Counted from the stretch's first letter, positions 39,960-51,482 are shown. The stretch: 64,000 bases of DNA from Strongylocentrotus purpuratus (GCF_000002235.5 NW_022145606.1:52200333-52264332); one strand, 5' to 3'. The notes: generated by a model not told the origin, from the letters alone. Numbers and translations are program-made.

Positions 39960-40690
39960 TGGTCGTAATTTGTTGCCGACCTCCACTTGCCATCCTATAC
40001 AAACAAAAAATAGCTTCAATGCGAAATGGTCTTCAGTTTCCCCAAAGCGTTTTTGCCAACGTGATGATCATACCACGGCACACAACATAATCACTAGAGA
40101 AAATATAACTCCTCTAGGCGGTCCAAAGAATGTTAATTACACACCCTGCCAGTCAATATATGTTATAATAGATAGCCTTGATTAAGACTAATGGCATGGC
40201 GTAAATGTTCATAATTGAATGACACACGCCCTTAAGACTGAAACAACAACAACAACAACTCTAATCTCTGGGGAAGAGGATAGTTCCTGGGTCTCAATTA
40301 CCTTACAAAGATATTGCGCATGCGCTATAAGCGTGAACCACTTTTGTACAGGATACAGAGCTTGCCTGCATTCTTTGCCTAACTTGAAAGAGATATCTTC
40401 CAACTTTTCCTTCATTTCTTTCTTTCTCTCCTTTCTTCAATAATGTTTCATTCTTTCTTTCTTTTTATCTTTCTCAATTTAATTGTTTGTTAGTGTGTTT
40501 GTTTGTTTCTTACTTTCTAGTTCTTCTTTCCTTTTCTGCAAGATCTAGGCCTACGAGAAAAAACTAATTGCAAGCATTTACAATTAAAGTCACTTCATGA
40601 GTCTTCCACTCCCTCTTATACTAGACATATGATTCCCTCCCCTTAACCTACCTCAATTCACTTTTCAAAACATAGATTTATATTGCGTTT
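39960..40690. other. No gene recognised
   Basis: Unassigned DNA with an (AAC)n patch near 40240 and a TTTC-rich patch at 40410-40500. ORFs here are short and unlike anything I know. Confidence 0.35.
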
Positions 40691-40691
40691 C

Positions 40692-40840
40692 CAGTGGCGG
40701 ATTTAAGTAAGGGGGCACGTGGCAAAAAAAAAATATGCAAATGGCTGACCTAAAAAGGTGGCCTTACCCCTCCCCCAACGGAGCAAAATGTCAAATTAAA
40801 AAATTTCGTGACCCCCCCCCCCCAAAAAAAGTGTCCTCTT

Positions 40841-40880
<40 letters not shown>

Positions 40881-40984
40881 CTGAGTCGTTGCGATTTGGG
40901 GGGGACTAACAAATAATATATATGTGTTCTCTTCCCCACCGTGTGCCCCCCACCCCCGGCAAAAAATTCCTGGATCCGCCCCTG
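40692..40984. mobile_element. hAT-like poly-C element, 5-bp duplication GTTTC
   Basis: The ends CAGTGGCGGATTTAAG and CTGGATCCGCCCCTG are flanked by GTTTC (40687-40691, 40985-40989). The interior shares GTGGCCTTACCCCTCCCC, AACGGAGCAAAATGTCAAA and a very long C run with the other elements. Confidence 0.75.
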
Positions 40985-41087
40985 GTTTCTTTCAATTATT
41001 TCAAAACATACATTTACTATCCTCTACTAATCTCTGTATAGATCTAACGTTAGATTTCACACAAACGAAATAAAGTTGTTTACTCAC

Positions 41088-41145
41088 CCAATGTTATATC
41101 CATTACTTGCGGAGAACTTGTCACTGTTTCCAAAATTTCCAGCAT
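41088..41145 (-). CDS. Candidate first coding exon on the minus strand
   Basis: On the minus strand an ATG (41143-41145) opens 19 codons plus one base (MLEILETVTSSPQVMDITL) and is followed by a consensus donor G|GTGAGTA. An in-frame TAA lies upstream, and there is GC-richer, promoter-like DNA behind it (41200-41870). I do not recognise the peptide, and no second exon was found further left, so this is a prediction only. Confidence 0.25.
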
Positions 41146-41205
41146 AATCCAACAATGTCTTGATAATAACTGTAAAGTTTAAAACTTTCAACGGGTCAAA
41201 AGCCG

Positions 41206-41218
41206 GGGTCAAAGGTCA
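41206..41218. promoter_or_regulatory. DR1 nuclear-receptor site
   Basis: GGGTCA-A-AGGTCA, a direct repeat with one-base spacing as bound by RXR/HNF4-type receptors. It lies about 60 bp upstream of the candidate start codon at 41145. Confidence 0.4.
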
Positions 41219-41645
41219 CAATCAGCTGTTTAACAAACACGAACGCAACGTATTTACACGAGCTAGGGGCCTATAGACCCCTATGCTTTTTGTCTACTTG
41301 TTAACGATATCTTCACACTAGTAGTACGCTGATAAAAAGTGATACTTCACAACCTTTGGCCACCATAGGCCAAGGAGCCCCAGGCCTAAACTCCTCCTGA
41401 CTAGATGCGACATTAACTCTAGATCTAGACTCTATAAATACCGTTTCCCATCTCGATGGATACTTGTTGAGGTTCTGGTCCATTTGGCCTTGGTCATGTT
41501 AGTCCGCACGATCCGAGCCCGCGCTGCCTGATCAGAGGTTGTGATGTTTTGTTTCGGCCTGCAGAACTAGCTGCATGATATACTGTAGGTCTAGGCCTAC
41601 CTCGCATACGGAGTGGCTCATTTCGTCCCGACTCCTTCGCTTCGC

Positions 41646-41870
41646 GTGGTATGCGTTCCGTGTACAAATTAAAGGTAGCGCATTCGAAAACGCGCCACAA
41701 AAGCGCGCCTTGTCTAGCTAGCTCGAGGCGCCAAATTCTTGACAAATTTAATGTAAACGAGCTTATTATTGTTGCGTCACAATGGCCAGCGCAAATCCAA
41801 AACAATCGCGTGGTATGCGTTCCGTCTACAAAAGGGAGCGCATTCGGAAACGCACCACAAAAGCGCCTTG
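41646..41870. repeat. Direct repeat in GC-rich DNA
   Basis: CGTGGTATGCGTTCCGT, AGCGCATTCG and ACGC(G/A)CCACAAAAGCGC occur twice, beginning at about 41646 and 41808. Between them is GAGGCGCCAAATTCTTGACA, which recurs at 44712. Confidence 0.8.
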
Positions 41871-41880
41871 TTTAGTATAG

Positions 41881-42041
41881 TATTAATGACTGCTTTGAGA
41901 GAAATAGTTGTTTTTATACGCTCAAGGGAAGGTTAGAATTGTGATATTACCCGAGGCGTGCCGAGGGCAATAGCCCAATTGTAACCTTCCCGAGAGCGTA
42001 TAAAAACAACTATTTCTCGAATATTAAAGCAGTCATTAATA
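41881..42041. mobile_element. Palindromic MITE (161 bp)
   Basis: Nearly the whole element folds on itself: TATTAATGACTGCTTT and GAAATAGTTGTTTTTATACG at left pair with the right arm ending AAGCAGTCATTAATA. The centre reads ACCCGAGGCGTGCCGAGGGC. The target duplication is unclear. Confidence 0.85.
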
Positions 42042-42182
42042 CTTTTATATGCCAAAAAAAAAGAGTCAACTTATGACACCATCTTAGCCTTTATCTAGTT
42101 TATCTGCACGATTGTTTTTTATGAGTGTATCTTTGAGAGTAGACTAAAAAATGAAAATTAAAAAATAAAAAACTTTTGTCGA

Positions 42183-42262
42183 AGATGGGATCCGATCTCT
42201 TGCGTGCAAACGATGATGTGACCAAAATCACCGCCTTAGACCGCTCGGTCATCGCACACTGA
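42183..42262 (-). ncRNA. tRNA-Leu/Ser-like Pol III sequence (pseudogene or SINE head)
   Basis: The minus strand reads GATGACCGAGCGGTCTAAGG (A box) and GAGATCGGATCCCATC (B-box-like), with a long variable region as in type II tRNAs. A T run that could end Pol III transcription follows. The acceptor stem does not pair properly, so it is not a functional tRNA gene. Confidence 0.5.
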
Positions 42263-42739
42263 TAAAATTCTGTGTAGTTTTCTCTGCTGTATACATTAAA
42301 ATGGATTGAAAACGGCTTCGCGTGCTGGATGCTTCGCGGCAGCTCCATTAAACGGACCCTTCTTTTACTTTTGCAAGGCATTGGCACGAACTTAGATAAA
42401 GATCTATCGGCAGATGTTGTTTTTGGAAGTTTATTTTCGTCTTCATGTCAACAATGCAAGATAAAACTGTCGCTAAGAATGATCGAGATTCAATTGTATT
42501 GAAATTACCGACCAATTCTTCGCACACGTGCAGTATCCTCGATCGCTCAGACCAATTTTTAACATGTGAACCTATGGGTATTTTACCAAGACTGAACTAT
42601 TTTTTTTAAACTATTACATGGGTTTGGAATTTTACCGGGAATTTTACAGGAATAGTTAAAGTTGTTTATGACTGCAATTTCGACCAATCAGATGGCTGGA
42701 TTTCCTAAGTGAGGTATATAATCTTCTTTATTTGATTGT

Positions 42740-44709
42740 AACATTGGTGTGCGACAAGGAGGAAATTTATCTCCGATGCTATTTGCCCTTTTTTTTAAAT
42801 GACTTCAAACATTTCATTTGCGAAAAGTTTGGAGGGATAAATATTCTTCCTGACAAGATTGATGCAGCTGCAAATCTAAATGGTATCAAAATGGTATAGA
42901 TGTATATCTCAGTCTTTTCACATTACTGTATGCAGACAATACAATAGTTTTTGCAAAAACTGAAAGTGATCTTCAGCTTGCTCTTGATGCAGTATCTGAT
43001 TACTGTAAAAAAAAAAAAAAAAATGGTTTCTTCAAGTTAATACAGCTAAAACCAAAGTTGTATTTTCTCGGGGTAAAGTTCGAAAAATTCCTATATGTCT
43101 ATCTTGGAACTATATACTTTTAACTACAAATTACAACAAATTTCGTAAAGCACAAATTAAGCAACTTAATCAAGCTAGACGAGCAATGTATAGTCTATTA
43201 TCTAAAACTTACCAACTGCACTTACTTATTGATATCCTCTTGGAATTATTTGATCAACTTGTGTTGCCTATTCTGCTCTATGGAAGTGAGATATGGGGAT
43301 TTGAAGTGCTACATGATCTTGAAATTTTCCACAAGAAATTTTGTAAGCAAGCCCTTTCTGTCAAGAAAACAACTGCAAATCGTATGGTACTTGGTGAATT
43401 GGGGAGGCTTAAACTTGAGAAATATATCGAAAGCAGAATGATAAACTTTTGGTGTAGGATTGTACATAGTGGACAGGATAAATTTTCAGGTAAGGTGTAT
43501 ATTATCTTAAAATTACTCTTTGAGAAGAATAAATATCAGGCACCTTGGTTAAAAAAAAATCAAGCTGACTCTGGACAATATGGGGATGTCTAATTTATGG
43601 TAAATTTGTGAAAATACTAGCTGTGAGTGGGTCAAGGAAACTGTGGAACGTCGATTGAGATATTCTCATGCTCAGTATTGGTCTGCTTGTATGTACGTTA
43701 ATTCGCATTGTGTTAATCATCGAATCTTCAAACATTCTTTATGTTTAGAAAGATACTTAATCGATCTCATTAAAAGAGATCGGACAATATTAAAGCTTAT
43801 CTGCCATAGTTTACAGGAGGGATTAGAGCGCCCTGCAAGGTCACTGGACAGGGGGTTATCTCATCAACTCAGCTCTCAGTTAACATAAGAAAAAGAGGAT
43901 CATGGGGGACCAATGGTCATCGATTAGACATTGTTTGTTATATAGAGGGCGCATGTAGCTATACAAGTAGTGCAGTGGGCCTTTAAGTCGTTTTCGCTGT
44001 GGCAATCATTACCTGCCGATTGTAGCTGGTAGATATTCAAATACTCCAAGGGAAATGAGGCTATGTACGTTGTGCAATTTGCAATCGCTTGGGGATGAAT
44101 TTCATTACTTGTTTGTGCCCTACCTTTCGTTCAGACAGAAAATTGTTCATCGATAAATATTTTATTGAAAGACCAAATACACTGAAAATGGATCAGCTTT
44201 TAACTCCAATAATGTACAAACACGTTTAAACTTAGCAAAATTCTGTCGAAAAATAATGCTTCGTTTTCATTAATTTAAGTATGTGCAAAAAACATGTTAT
44301 AAGTTCAATATTAACTTTATTTTTCTCTTTTTTGTCTTATATCAATTTAATAAATTGATATCATGAATATTTTCAGTAATTCATTAATTCAGATATCAAT
44401 TTACTAGTGCCAGTAAATTTCTTTTTCAATTGCTTCCATTAATTTCGTCATTAATTATCGTTTTAATTAATATTATCTTTTGTTTTATTATTATTATTAT
44501 TATTATCATCATCAATATTGTTATTATCATTATCATCATAATTTTTCTCACTATTTTCGATAGTGTTATTTTGTATGGATGAACATTAATTCTATTTGTA
44601 TTGTATATTTCACAGTATTAAATTGACAAATTCAAACTGATTGTTAACTTCTCCAATACCCCAATGTGGGTGACATGAGAATAAATTGTCATTGTCATTG
44701 TCATTGTCA
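42740..44709 (+). mobile_element. Degraded L1-like LINE: reverse transcriptase to 3' end
   Basis: Conserved blocks in order: IGVRQGGNLSPMLFALFF (42743-42796), then a frame change; LLYADNTIVFAKTESDLQLA (catalytic YADD changed to YADN); WFLQVNTAKTKVVFSRGK; and an uninterrupted 135-codon segment at 43186-43593 with LPILLYGSEIWGFEVL and RMVLGELGRLKLEKYI. Further downstream CTLCNLQSLGDEFHYLFVC (about 44070-44120) is the Cys/His knuckle of the C-terminal domain. A 3' non-coding part follows and ends in (ATTGTC)n at 44684-44709, a typical LINE tail. Several frameshifts, a poly-A interruption near 43010 and the YADN change show it is dead. The endonuclease half is missing. Confidence 0.85.
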
Positions 44710-44800
44710 GCTAGAGGCGCCAAATTCTTGACAAAATGTAAACGAGCTTATTGTTGTGTCACAATGGTCAGCAAAACCTAAACAAAGAGCGAGTGGCCTA
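44710..44800 (+). repeat. Second copy of the 41.7-kb segment
   Basis: GAGGCGCCAAATTCTTGACA, AATGTAAACGAGCTTATT and GTCACAATGG match 41717-41800. It lies immediately after the LINE tail. Confidence 0.8.
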
Positions 44801-44904
44801 CCAGCCGTGTAAAAAATATTTGTCAAAGCATTTTTGTAACTCTTTAAAATTTCATATTGATAATCTCTATAAATATTCATTTAACTTAGTTTTTTTCGCA
44901 GCCA

Positions 44905-45110
44905 AACATCAAATATTACGAAATCTAGCTGTAGTAAATAGACTTACACAGACATGAAAGTAAACAAAAAGGGAGATGCCACAATGATGACTTAGAGGAT
45001 GATTGAAAGTTTGGACAAAAGATATTTAAGCAATGTGTTCTGAGATCAAACTTATTGCAATTATAAAAAGTGTTATTCACCAGCGTGTTGTTGGAACAGT
45101 TTATTCAACT
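44905..45110 (+). repeat. Diverged repeat, copy 1 of 3
   Basis: Shares ATTACGAAATCTAGCTGTAG, GGAGATGCCA(C/G)AATGATGAC, TTGTTCTGAGATCA-like and CCACCAGC-type blocks with 46600-46830; the last part also matches 46850-46960. Origin unknown. Confidence 0.7.
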
Positions 45111-46595
45111 TACAATGTGTGTGTGGATCTGTGAATAACGGTAATTGTTTTCATTATCTTTGTTAGGAGGAGGGTGTAAGGGGGGTGTGAAAGACAAGCT
45201 AGACGGGGTTGGGAACCTTACATCTCTTGCCCCAATTCATTCCTTTTAACAAAAAATTCATTTCTGTTACGATTTAGGTTATATTCTTTTTTGAACGACT
45301 ACGTGATTGTAAGATCTATTTTTCTAACAATATAACAGAAGTAAGCTTTTTCTGTTCTAAAGGAAATGTAATAGGAGATCATTGTGGAAGTACGTTATGA
45401 AAAGAACCTACTGCGCTTGTAAACATGTATCAAATATAGCTATTATATTGATGAGGATATGAGTAAAAATTGTGTAGAGTCTTATGATATATAATTTTGC
45501 GCTATGTTGTATCTTAATTGTGCAATTAACGTATTAGATTTTATTTATTGAGAGAAAAAGAATAAAATAACATTCCAAATCAACGACACCAAAATCCTCC
45601 ATCACCCAACAACAAAAAAACACCAGCCCCTGTGGAGTGAGCAACTCTCTTCGCAAGCACAGTTTGTGTGTATGTGTACGTGTGTGTGTGGACAAAGGTG
45701 TGAATTCATACTTGATTTCTGATGTATTTATTTACAGCTTAGATTTTTTCATTTTTTTTATTTATTGATGAAGGATAAAAATCAAATGTACATCGCACTT
45801 CTCTCGAGTCACCTGTACAATTGTGGATCTTCTGTGGCTGGTTCCTCAGAAACTAGTCCTATAAGCCAATCACAAATATTTTGTGATTTCAACTACATCA
45901 TGTCAGTGCATGGTAATTTTTTTTTGTATTCATGGTGTGTTGGTATAATTATGAGTTATGGTTGGAGCGATTGATGCGGTTAACAGCGTTGGTGTGTTAT
46001 GTGGATTTATCATATACAGAATGTGAATAGTGGCAGCGAATTAAATCATATTGACAAGGATACAATTTCTAGTTGTACTCGATAAATTCTAAGTTAACAT
46101 ATTCTCTCTCTCTCTCTCTCTCTTGCATTACGAAAATATGAATACAATATTTGCCTTGATTGAGACAAATAGAATATTTTATCAGTATTTAACAGGGAGA
46201 AAGAGATGGGGAGGAAATTAATCTAAAGGAACATTTAAGATATCTATTAAATGTTCATTCATGAACGATATGCAGGTATATTAAAATGTAAAATAATTAA
46301 TCATAGAGCGATGATTTCTGTTAAATAAAATGTAATTTTCATAATAATATCTATAATGTTCTCTCGGTAACTATGTTAATTTATTATGGGCGTTCCCAAC
46401 TCAAGCTATGCTTTCCGGGTTTTCGCCTCCTTCCGTATCTGAATTATTTACTGTATACTCTATGTTGAAATAATTGTTACATACAGTATATCATGTATAT
46501 ATACATTGTGTTTCATATTGTACTGTTGAGAAGGAAATAAATGTTAATACAAATACAAATGATAAATCAATTATTTGACGCTGATTGATTCATCA
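45111..46595. other. No gene recognised
   Basis: AT-rich DNA with a (CT)n run near 46105. GAAATAAATGTTAATACAAA at 46531-46550 could be an old LINE 3' end. No conserved ORF. Confidence 0.35.
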
Positions 46596-46960
46596 ATCCA
46601 TCAAACATTACGAAATCTAGCTGTAGTTACGATACAGACAAGAAATTAGATATAAAATGGAGATGCCAGAATGATGACAATGACAGTGATTAAAAGTTTT
46701 ACTAAAAAACAGTCAAACAATTTGTTCTGAGATCATATTTCTCGGATTTTTGGAAAGTTCTATCCACCAGCAAATGTTGAACACAATATCCAATTTTACA
46801 TGCGGTGACTTGTCGGTTACGAACAATGATGAGAACAATTTTGAATAAAAATTAATCAAACTATTTGTTCTAAGACTCACATTTCTCGGATTTTGGGAAA
46901 GTTTTATCCACCAGCAAAATGTTGGACACACCATCCAATTTTACATGCGATGGCTTGTCG
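46596..46960 (+). repeat. Diverged repeat, copies 2 and 3
   Basis: Two adjacent units (about 46715-46835 and 46840-46960) share TTTGTTCT(G/A)AGA, CATATTTCTCGGATTTT-like, GTT(C/T)TATCCACCAGCAAA, TCCAATTTTACATGCG and TTGTCGGTT. The last unit continues into a 70-codon ORF (46919-47131). Confidence 0.75.
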
Positions 46961-47624
46961 GTTGCGAGATGGTCATGGCAGGCTTCGATATTTGATTTCG
47001 ATAAAACTAGAAGCTATCTACAGAGTACTTCAACATTCATCTGGGTAGAGACGCTTCGTCACATCAAGTTACGAGAAAGAATATCATCATCTCACAGAAT
47101 TCTACTCGAACACTGCATCGAAATCAGGTAGGCCCAACATCCCTTACGTTATGCCTGGTGCACATGAGTCGTCTTTCTGATTCCGTCGATTTGTAATTGT
47201 ATCGATAATGATATCGATTATTTAGGAGCGCTAAAACAAAAAAAGTATCTTTTCGCTTACTATGTAACAGAATGTGAAGAGAGAACCTTAAAACTCATAA
47301 ATAGGTCAATCAGACTTCATTACTGAGGAAAGAGGTATTTTTAATGGATCTTTTGAAAGTGGCAAGACAGGTTAATTATCTTTCGAAGCAGCCACTGTAA
47401 AACGTTTTTCGGTAGTTGAGAGTCTGGATTTGGGAATAATTCGTGTATATTCAGTTGTTGAGCTTAGGTCTGCATTTCTTCAAACATTTGTTCGCCTCTT
47501 GTGCAACGGGCTTTTAGTGCACATTTATCAGGAGCTATGCTTTGGCAACTCTAGTCTGATGGGTGCGATGGCCCAGTGATCTCGTAATTATGAAGTCCCA
47601 TGTTCGTAACACCCCCCCCCCCCC
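46961..47624. other. Unassigned DNA with one short ORF
   Basis: The ORF at 46919-47131 is followed by GTAGGC, a weak donor. It could be an exon, but the sequence is not recognisable. A tRNA-like GCGATGGCCCAGTGATCTCG occurs near 47566. Confidence 0.3.
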
Positions 47625-48055
47625 CCCACTCAGTGTTATTTAGGGTACGCATATGCTTGTTCCCTCTTTTTGAAAGCACCCCCTATCTGAGGACTGCCAA
47701 CATTTCCGAACCCCCATTTCGCGGGTATTTCCTGGGCTTTTCCTGCCTTGGAGACCCCCCTAAATTCGGAAAAATGCTCAATGTACCCCCCTAAATTCGG
47801 GAAAATGCTCAATTTACCCCCCCCCCCCCCCTAAATTCGGAATAATTTCTCAGGAGTCCAAAGAGATGAGAGAAAAAAAAGAAAAAAACACCCCCTTTTT
47901 AAAGAAATCTTCGGATGAAAGTCAAATACACCCCCTTTACTTACAATTCTCGGGCCGGACTTTGTCGCACGAAAAGTACCCCTTTACCGGACATTTTGGT
48001 ATCACACGCATGCGGTCATTCTGACCCCGGAGTGGGGGGCCGGGGTAACACTAAA
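47625..48055 (+). repeat. Dispersed repeat with CCGGACTTTG...TTTACCGGACATTTTGG
   Basis: Matches 4866-5060 at both ends but carries an extra inner part with three CCCCCTAAATTCGG(A/G)AAA units and CTCAGGAGTCCAAAGAGATG. The inner part is found inverted at 35045-35335. Confidence 0.75.
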
Positions 48056-48293
48056 GGGTGTCCTTTGGTATGGCATTAATCCTCATGACTCACTCCGATT
48101 TACACCTACCTTCCTAAACTGTTAACTGCTTTCAAAATACTAACTGTTTTCAAACTCAAGCTTGGGTATGAGCCATTATATTATTATTGCATGTTTTGTT
48201 GGGTAAAATGTACCAAAAATGTGTTACATTACCTATAGTGATGGTTTTAAGTCTTACCTACCTCCTATATGTAAAAAAAATACCGAACTGATT

Positions 48294-49057
48294 TAAAGGG
48301 GAGGTCCAACACGATATTTAGTTGGTTTTATTAAAAGCAGAAAAGTGAGACAAACCAATTAATAAAATTTGAGCAATATCCGATAAAAAAAAAAAAGGAA
48401 AATTATATATTTTTGAAGTTGCTAAACTATGACGTATCTTGCGACCCCCTCTTCAATTTGGTATGTACATAAAAATTAATAAACTTTCAATTTCCCAGTC
48501 ATTGATTACAGAATAAATTGGTTTTATACAGATCTGGTTGTATATATAAAAACATAATTATTTGCAATAATTATATTTAGGGTGAATGTATGATTAATAA
48601 TAATAATGATAATAATAATATTTCAATTTTATATAGCGCTTAATATGAACATCTCTAAGCGCTTTACAAATATACTACTACCCCGATCATTGGATTCAGT
48701 GCTTGCCCGCACACACTGTTTGCACAATCTCCACTCCCTGGGGAGCATTCCAGCCAGGCGTTACCTGACGCTAAAAAACTGTTTGACCAACAACGACGGC
48801 CGCATCCTACCGAACATTTTCTTCAAGGAATAACAATTATATAAACCTTTAAAGTCTGTTAGTACAAGTCAAATAGGAGGGGATCCGCAAGATACGTCAC
48901 AGATTTGCCAATTTGTGTTTCATTGATTGCACCTTCAACAATTCATTTTTTTTGTTTGTTTTTTTTTTTGTCGTGTTTTGCTCAAACTGTCACGTTCCTC
49001 TCATTGTTCAGCTTTTATTAAAACCAACTTAATATCAGGGTGGACTTCCTTTTTATA
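48294..49057. mobile_element. Inner TIR element of the nest
   Basis: AAGGGGAGGTCCAACACGAT, TTAGTTGGTTTTATTAAAAG and AAAGTGAGA are inverted at the right end (49000-49057). Arms are about 57 bp. TTTA next to both ends is a possible target duplication. Confidence 0.75.
48597..48800 (-). mobile_element. SINE fragment (body and tail) inside the nest
   Basis: Minus strand: CTGGAATGCTCCCCAGGGAG, CACTGAATCCAATGATCGGG, GTAGTAGTATATTTGTAAAG and AAGCGCTATATAAAATTG, then (ATT)n. The tRNA head is missing. Confidence 0.75.
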
Positions 49058-49267
49058 AGAGTTGGGTAAAATTTGAACAAAAGAGATTAAAAAAAGGACC
49101 ATAACAGTTTGTTGGGTACGAATTTATACCAACACTAGATAATGTTTAACCAATGTTGGGTACATTTCACCCAACAAACATGCTAAAATTATAATGGCTC
49201 ATACCCAAGCTTGAGTTTGAAAACAGTTAGTATATTGAAAGCTATTTAGGAAGGTGGGTGTAAAGAT

Positions 49268-49412
49268 ATTATGTCCCTTTTGCAGCCAATATCAAATTTT
49301 GTAGAACGTTGCAGGAATTATGAATATGTCTTGTATGTCGTATCTCTGAAATTTAAACATTAGCAGTGTCCTAGTATTCAAATTATGCAAGGAAACCCGT
49401 TTACTTTCTATA
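49268..49412 (+). repeat. Direct flanking repeat, left
   Basis: AAAGATATTATGTCCCTTTTG through TTCAAATTATGCAAGGAAAC is repeated with about 88% identity at 51627-51775, on the other side of the composite element. Confidence 0.85.
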
Positions 49413-49417
49413 GTATA

Positions 49418-51482
49418 GAGGGGGGGGGGGGAAGAGGACAATTTTTTTTTTTTGTTCTCGAAATTTGAAAATTTGACATTTTGTTCCGTTGGGGGGGGGT
49501 GAGGTCAAGCTTGTACGTTTCATTAAATCATTGGAGAAAGAAGACGATTCGTTGTACCGTTCTCGAAAATAATCCTCGTCTGAATACAGCTTTTACGTTT
49601 CATTAAATCATTAGCGAAATAAGACTATTCGTTGTACCGTTATGACTTTTAATCCTTGTCTAAATTCAGTTTCCCCCCCCCCCCCCCCCTCCCACGCGAA
49701 GCACGGATTCGAAGCTTTTACGTTTCATTAAATCATTAAAGAAAGAAGACGATTCGTTGTACCGTTCTCGACTCTTAATCCTTGTCTAAATTCAGTTTTC
49801 CCCCCGCTTCGACGTTTCATTAAATTTTTAGAGAATGAAGACGATTCGTTGTTCCGCTCTCGAAAATAATTTAGTTTCCCCCACCCGCGCGAAGCGGGGA
49901 AACTTTTACTTTTCATTAAAGCTTCGACGTTTCATTAAATTATTACCGTTACCGAAAATTATCCTCCTCTGAATTAAGTTCCCCCTGCCCTCCCCCGCGC
50001 GTAGCGCGGAAGCTTTGACGTTTCATTAATTCATTAGAGAAAGAAGACGATTCGTTGTACCGTTCTCGACTCTTAATCCTTGTCTGAATTTCAAATATGT
50101 TCTTTGTCTATTCCCTTTTCTTCCTACGTCCTCTTCCTTTACACTCCTCTCTTTTTGGCCAGCGTTTATTGGGGGACCACCCCACCGCCCCCTGGCTACG
50201 CGCCTGCTGTCAGATGAACATATGTTGATACGTTGTCCGCCCCGGAAGCTCAGGGGTTTAAGGTTTTAATTTACGGTCAGATTAGCATTCAGGGGTCCGC
50301 CTTAGCGCCCTAGACGGGGTCCAGGGGGGGGGGGCAGAGCCCCGGAAGTTCAGGAGTTTAGGCATTTAATGACGGTCAGATGAGCATTATTTTGATACCT
50401 AATTGTTACAATGGCAGGTCACTAATTGGCTTGGGGTTCAGGAGGCGGAGCCCCGGAATCTCAAGGGTTTTAGGCACTCAATTACGGTCAGATGAGTATC
50501 GAGGGGCCCGCCTAAGGGCTCTTGGTTGGGTCCAGGGGGCAGATCCCCCAGAAGCTCAGGGGTTTTAGGCGTTTAATTACGGTCAGATGAGCATTTTTGA
50601 TACCTTATTATTTGTGACACTAGCAGGACACTATTTGGCGTGGGGTCCAGGGGGCAGAGCCCCCATAAATCAGGGGTTTTAGGCATTAAATGACCGTCAT
50701 ATGAGCATCTAAGGGCCCGCCTTAGGGCCCTAGGTGGAATCCAGGGGGCAGAGCCCTTAGGATTTTAGGCATTAATTTTAATCATGGTCAGATGAGCATA
50801 TTTTGATACCCCATTATAATGTGACACTGGCAGTTAACTATTTTTTCTTTCTCGCTCTCTTTCTTTCTATTTCTCTTTAATATACTTTTTCAAAGAAAGT
50901 GTGGGGGAGGGGCTCGAGGATCCCGATCCCCGCCGTTCCGCGGTCCCTGATATGCAGGCATCTCAAGAAGTATTTTCTTGCCTGGCTGTAAATTTAGGAA
51001 TTTGACATTTTCCAACAAACACATGAAGTGAGGAAAATTATCTCATTTCAGCATTATTTGTTAACCACCGTTATGGAATTTTAAATAAACCACGTTTGAA
51101 TTATATTTATCCAACCCCCCCCCTCCCCTATCAGTATGCCAGTGGGCCCCCCCCCCCCCCCCTCCGATCTACACCTTGTTGGCGGGAAAATTGCAACTGA
51201 TATCCCCCTTCTTTTCTTTTCTTCTTCCTATTTTGTCCTTCCCTTTATCTCCTCTTTATCTTTTTCTTTCCATTTCCTTCCTTCTCTTTTATTTTTTTAT
51301 TAGGGGGGGGGGAGGGGGAGGCAAGTCCTTCCCCCTCCCCCGATCTCCTTCTTCCCTCTTTTCTTTTCTTCTTCCTCTTCTTTTTTTTCCCCTTTCTCTC
51401 CTCTTTCCCTTCTTTTCCTTCTCTCTCTCTCCTTTTTTTTTTAGCGGGGGGGGGGGGGCCAAGGCACGCTCGGCCCCCCTAG
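49418..51482 (+). mobile_element. Composite poly-G element, copy 2 (ends decayed)
   Basis: Leader with TTGACATTTTGTTCCGTT, array A (49500-50090), array B (50200-50820), module C (50820-51115) and array D (51160-51480), ending GCTCGGCCCCCCTAGATC. Long parts are almost identical to 3270-3900 of copy 1, so the two are close relatives. The left terminal repeat is missing. Confidence 0.8.

Larger units (their letters stand above)
48105..49262. mobile_element. Outer TIR element of a three-level nest
   Basis: CACCTACCTTCCTAAAC, TCAAACTCAAGCTTGGGTAT and TTTTGTTGGGTAAAATGTACC (left) are repeated inverted at 49130-49262. The arms are about 140 bp. It encloses another TIR element and a SINE. Confidence 0.75.

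Noticed and set aside
40209..40415. Minus-strand ORF as the second exon of the candidate gene starting at 41145
   Set aside because: The sequence before it on the minus strand is purine-rich, with no polypyrimidine tract for an acceptor.
47555..47612. tRNA gene candidate (GCGATGGCCCAGTGATCTCG ... ATGTTCGTAAC)
   Set aside because: Only A-box-like and weak B-box-like words; stems do not form. At most a SINE head remnant.
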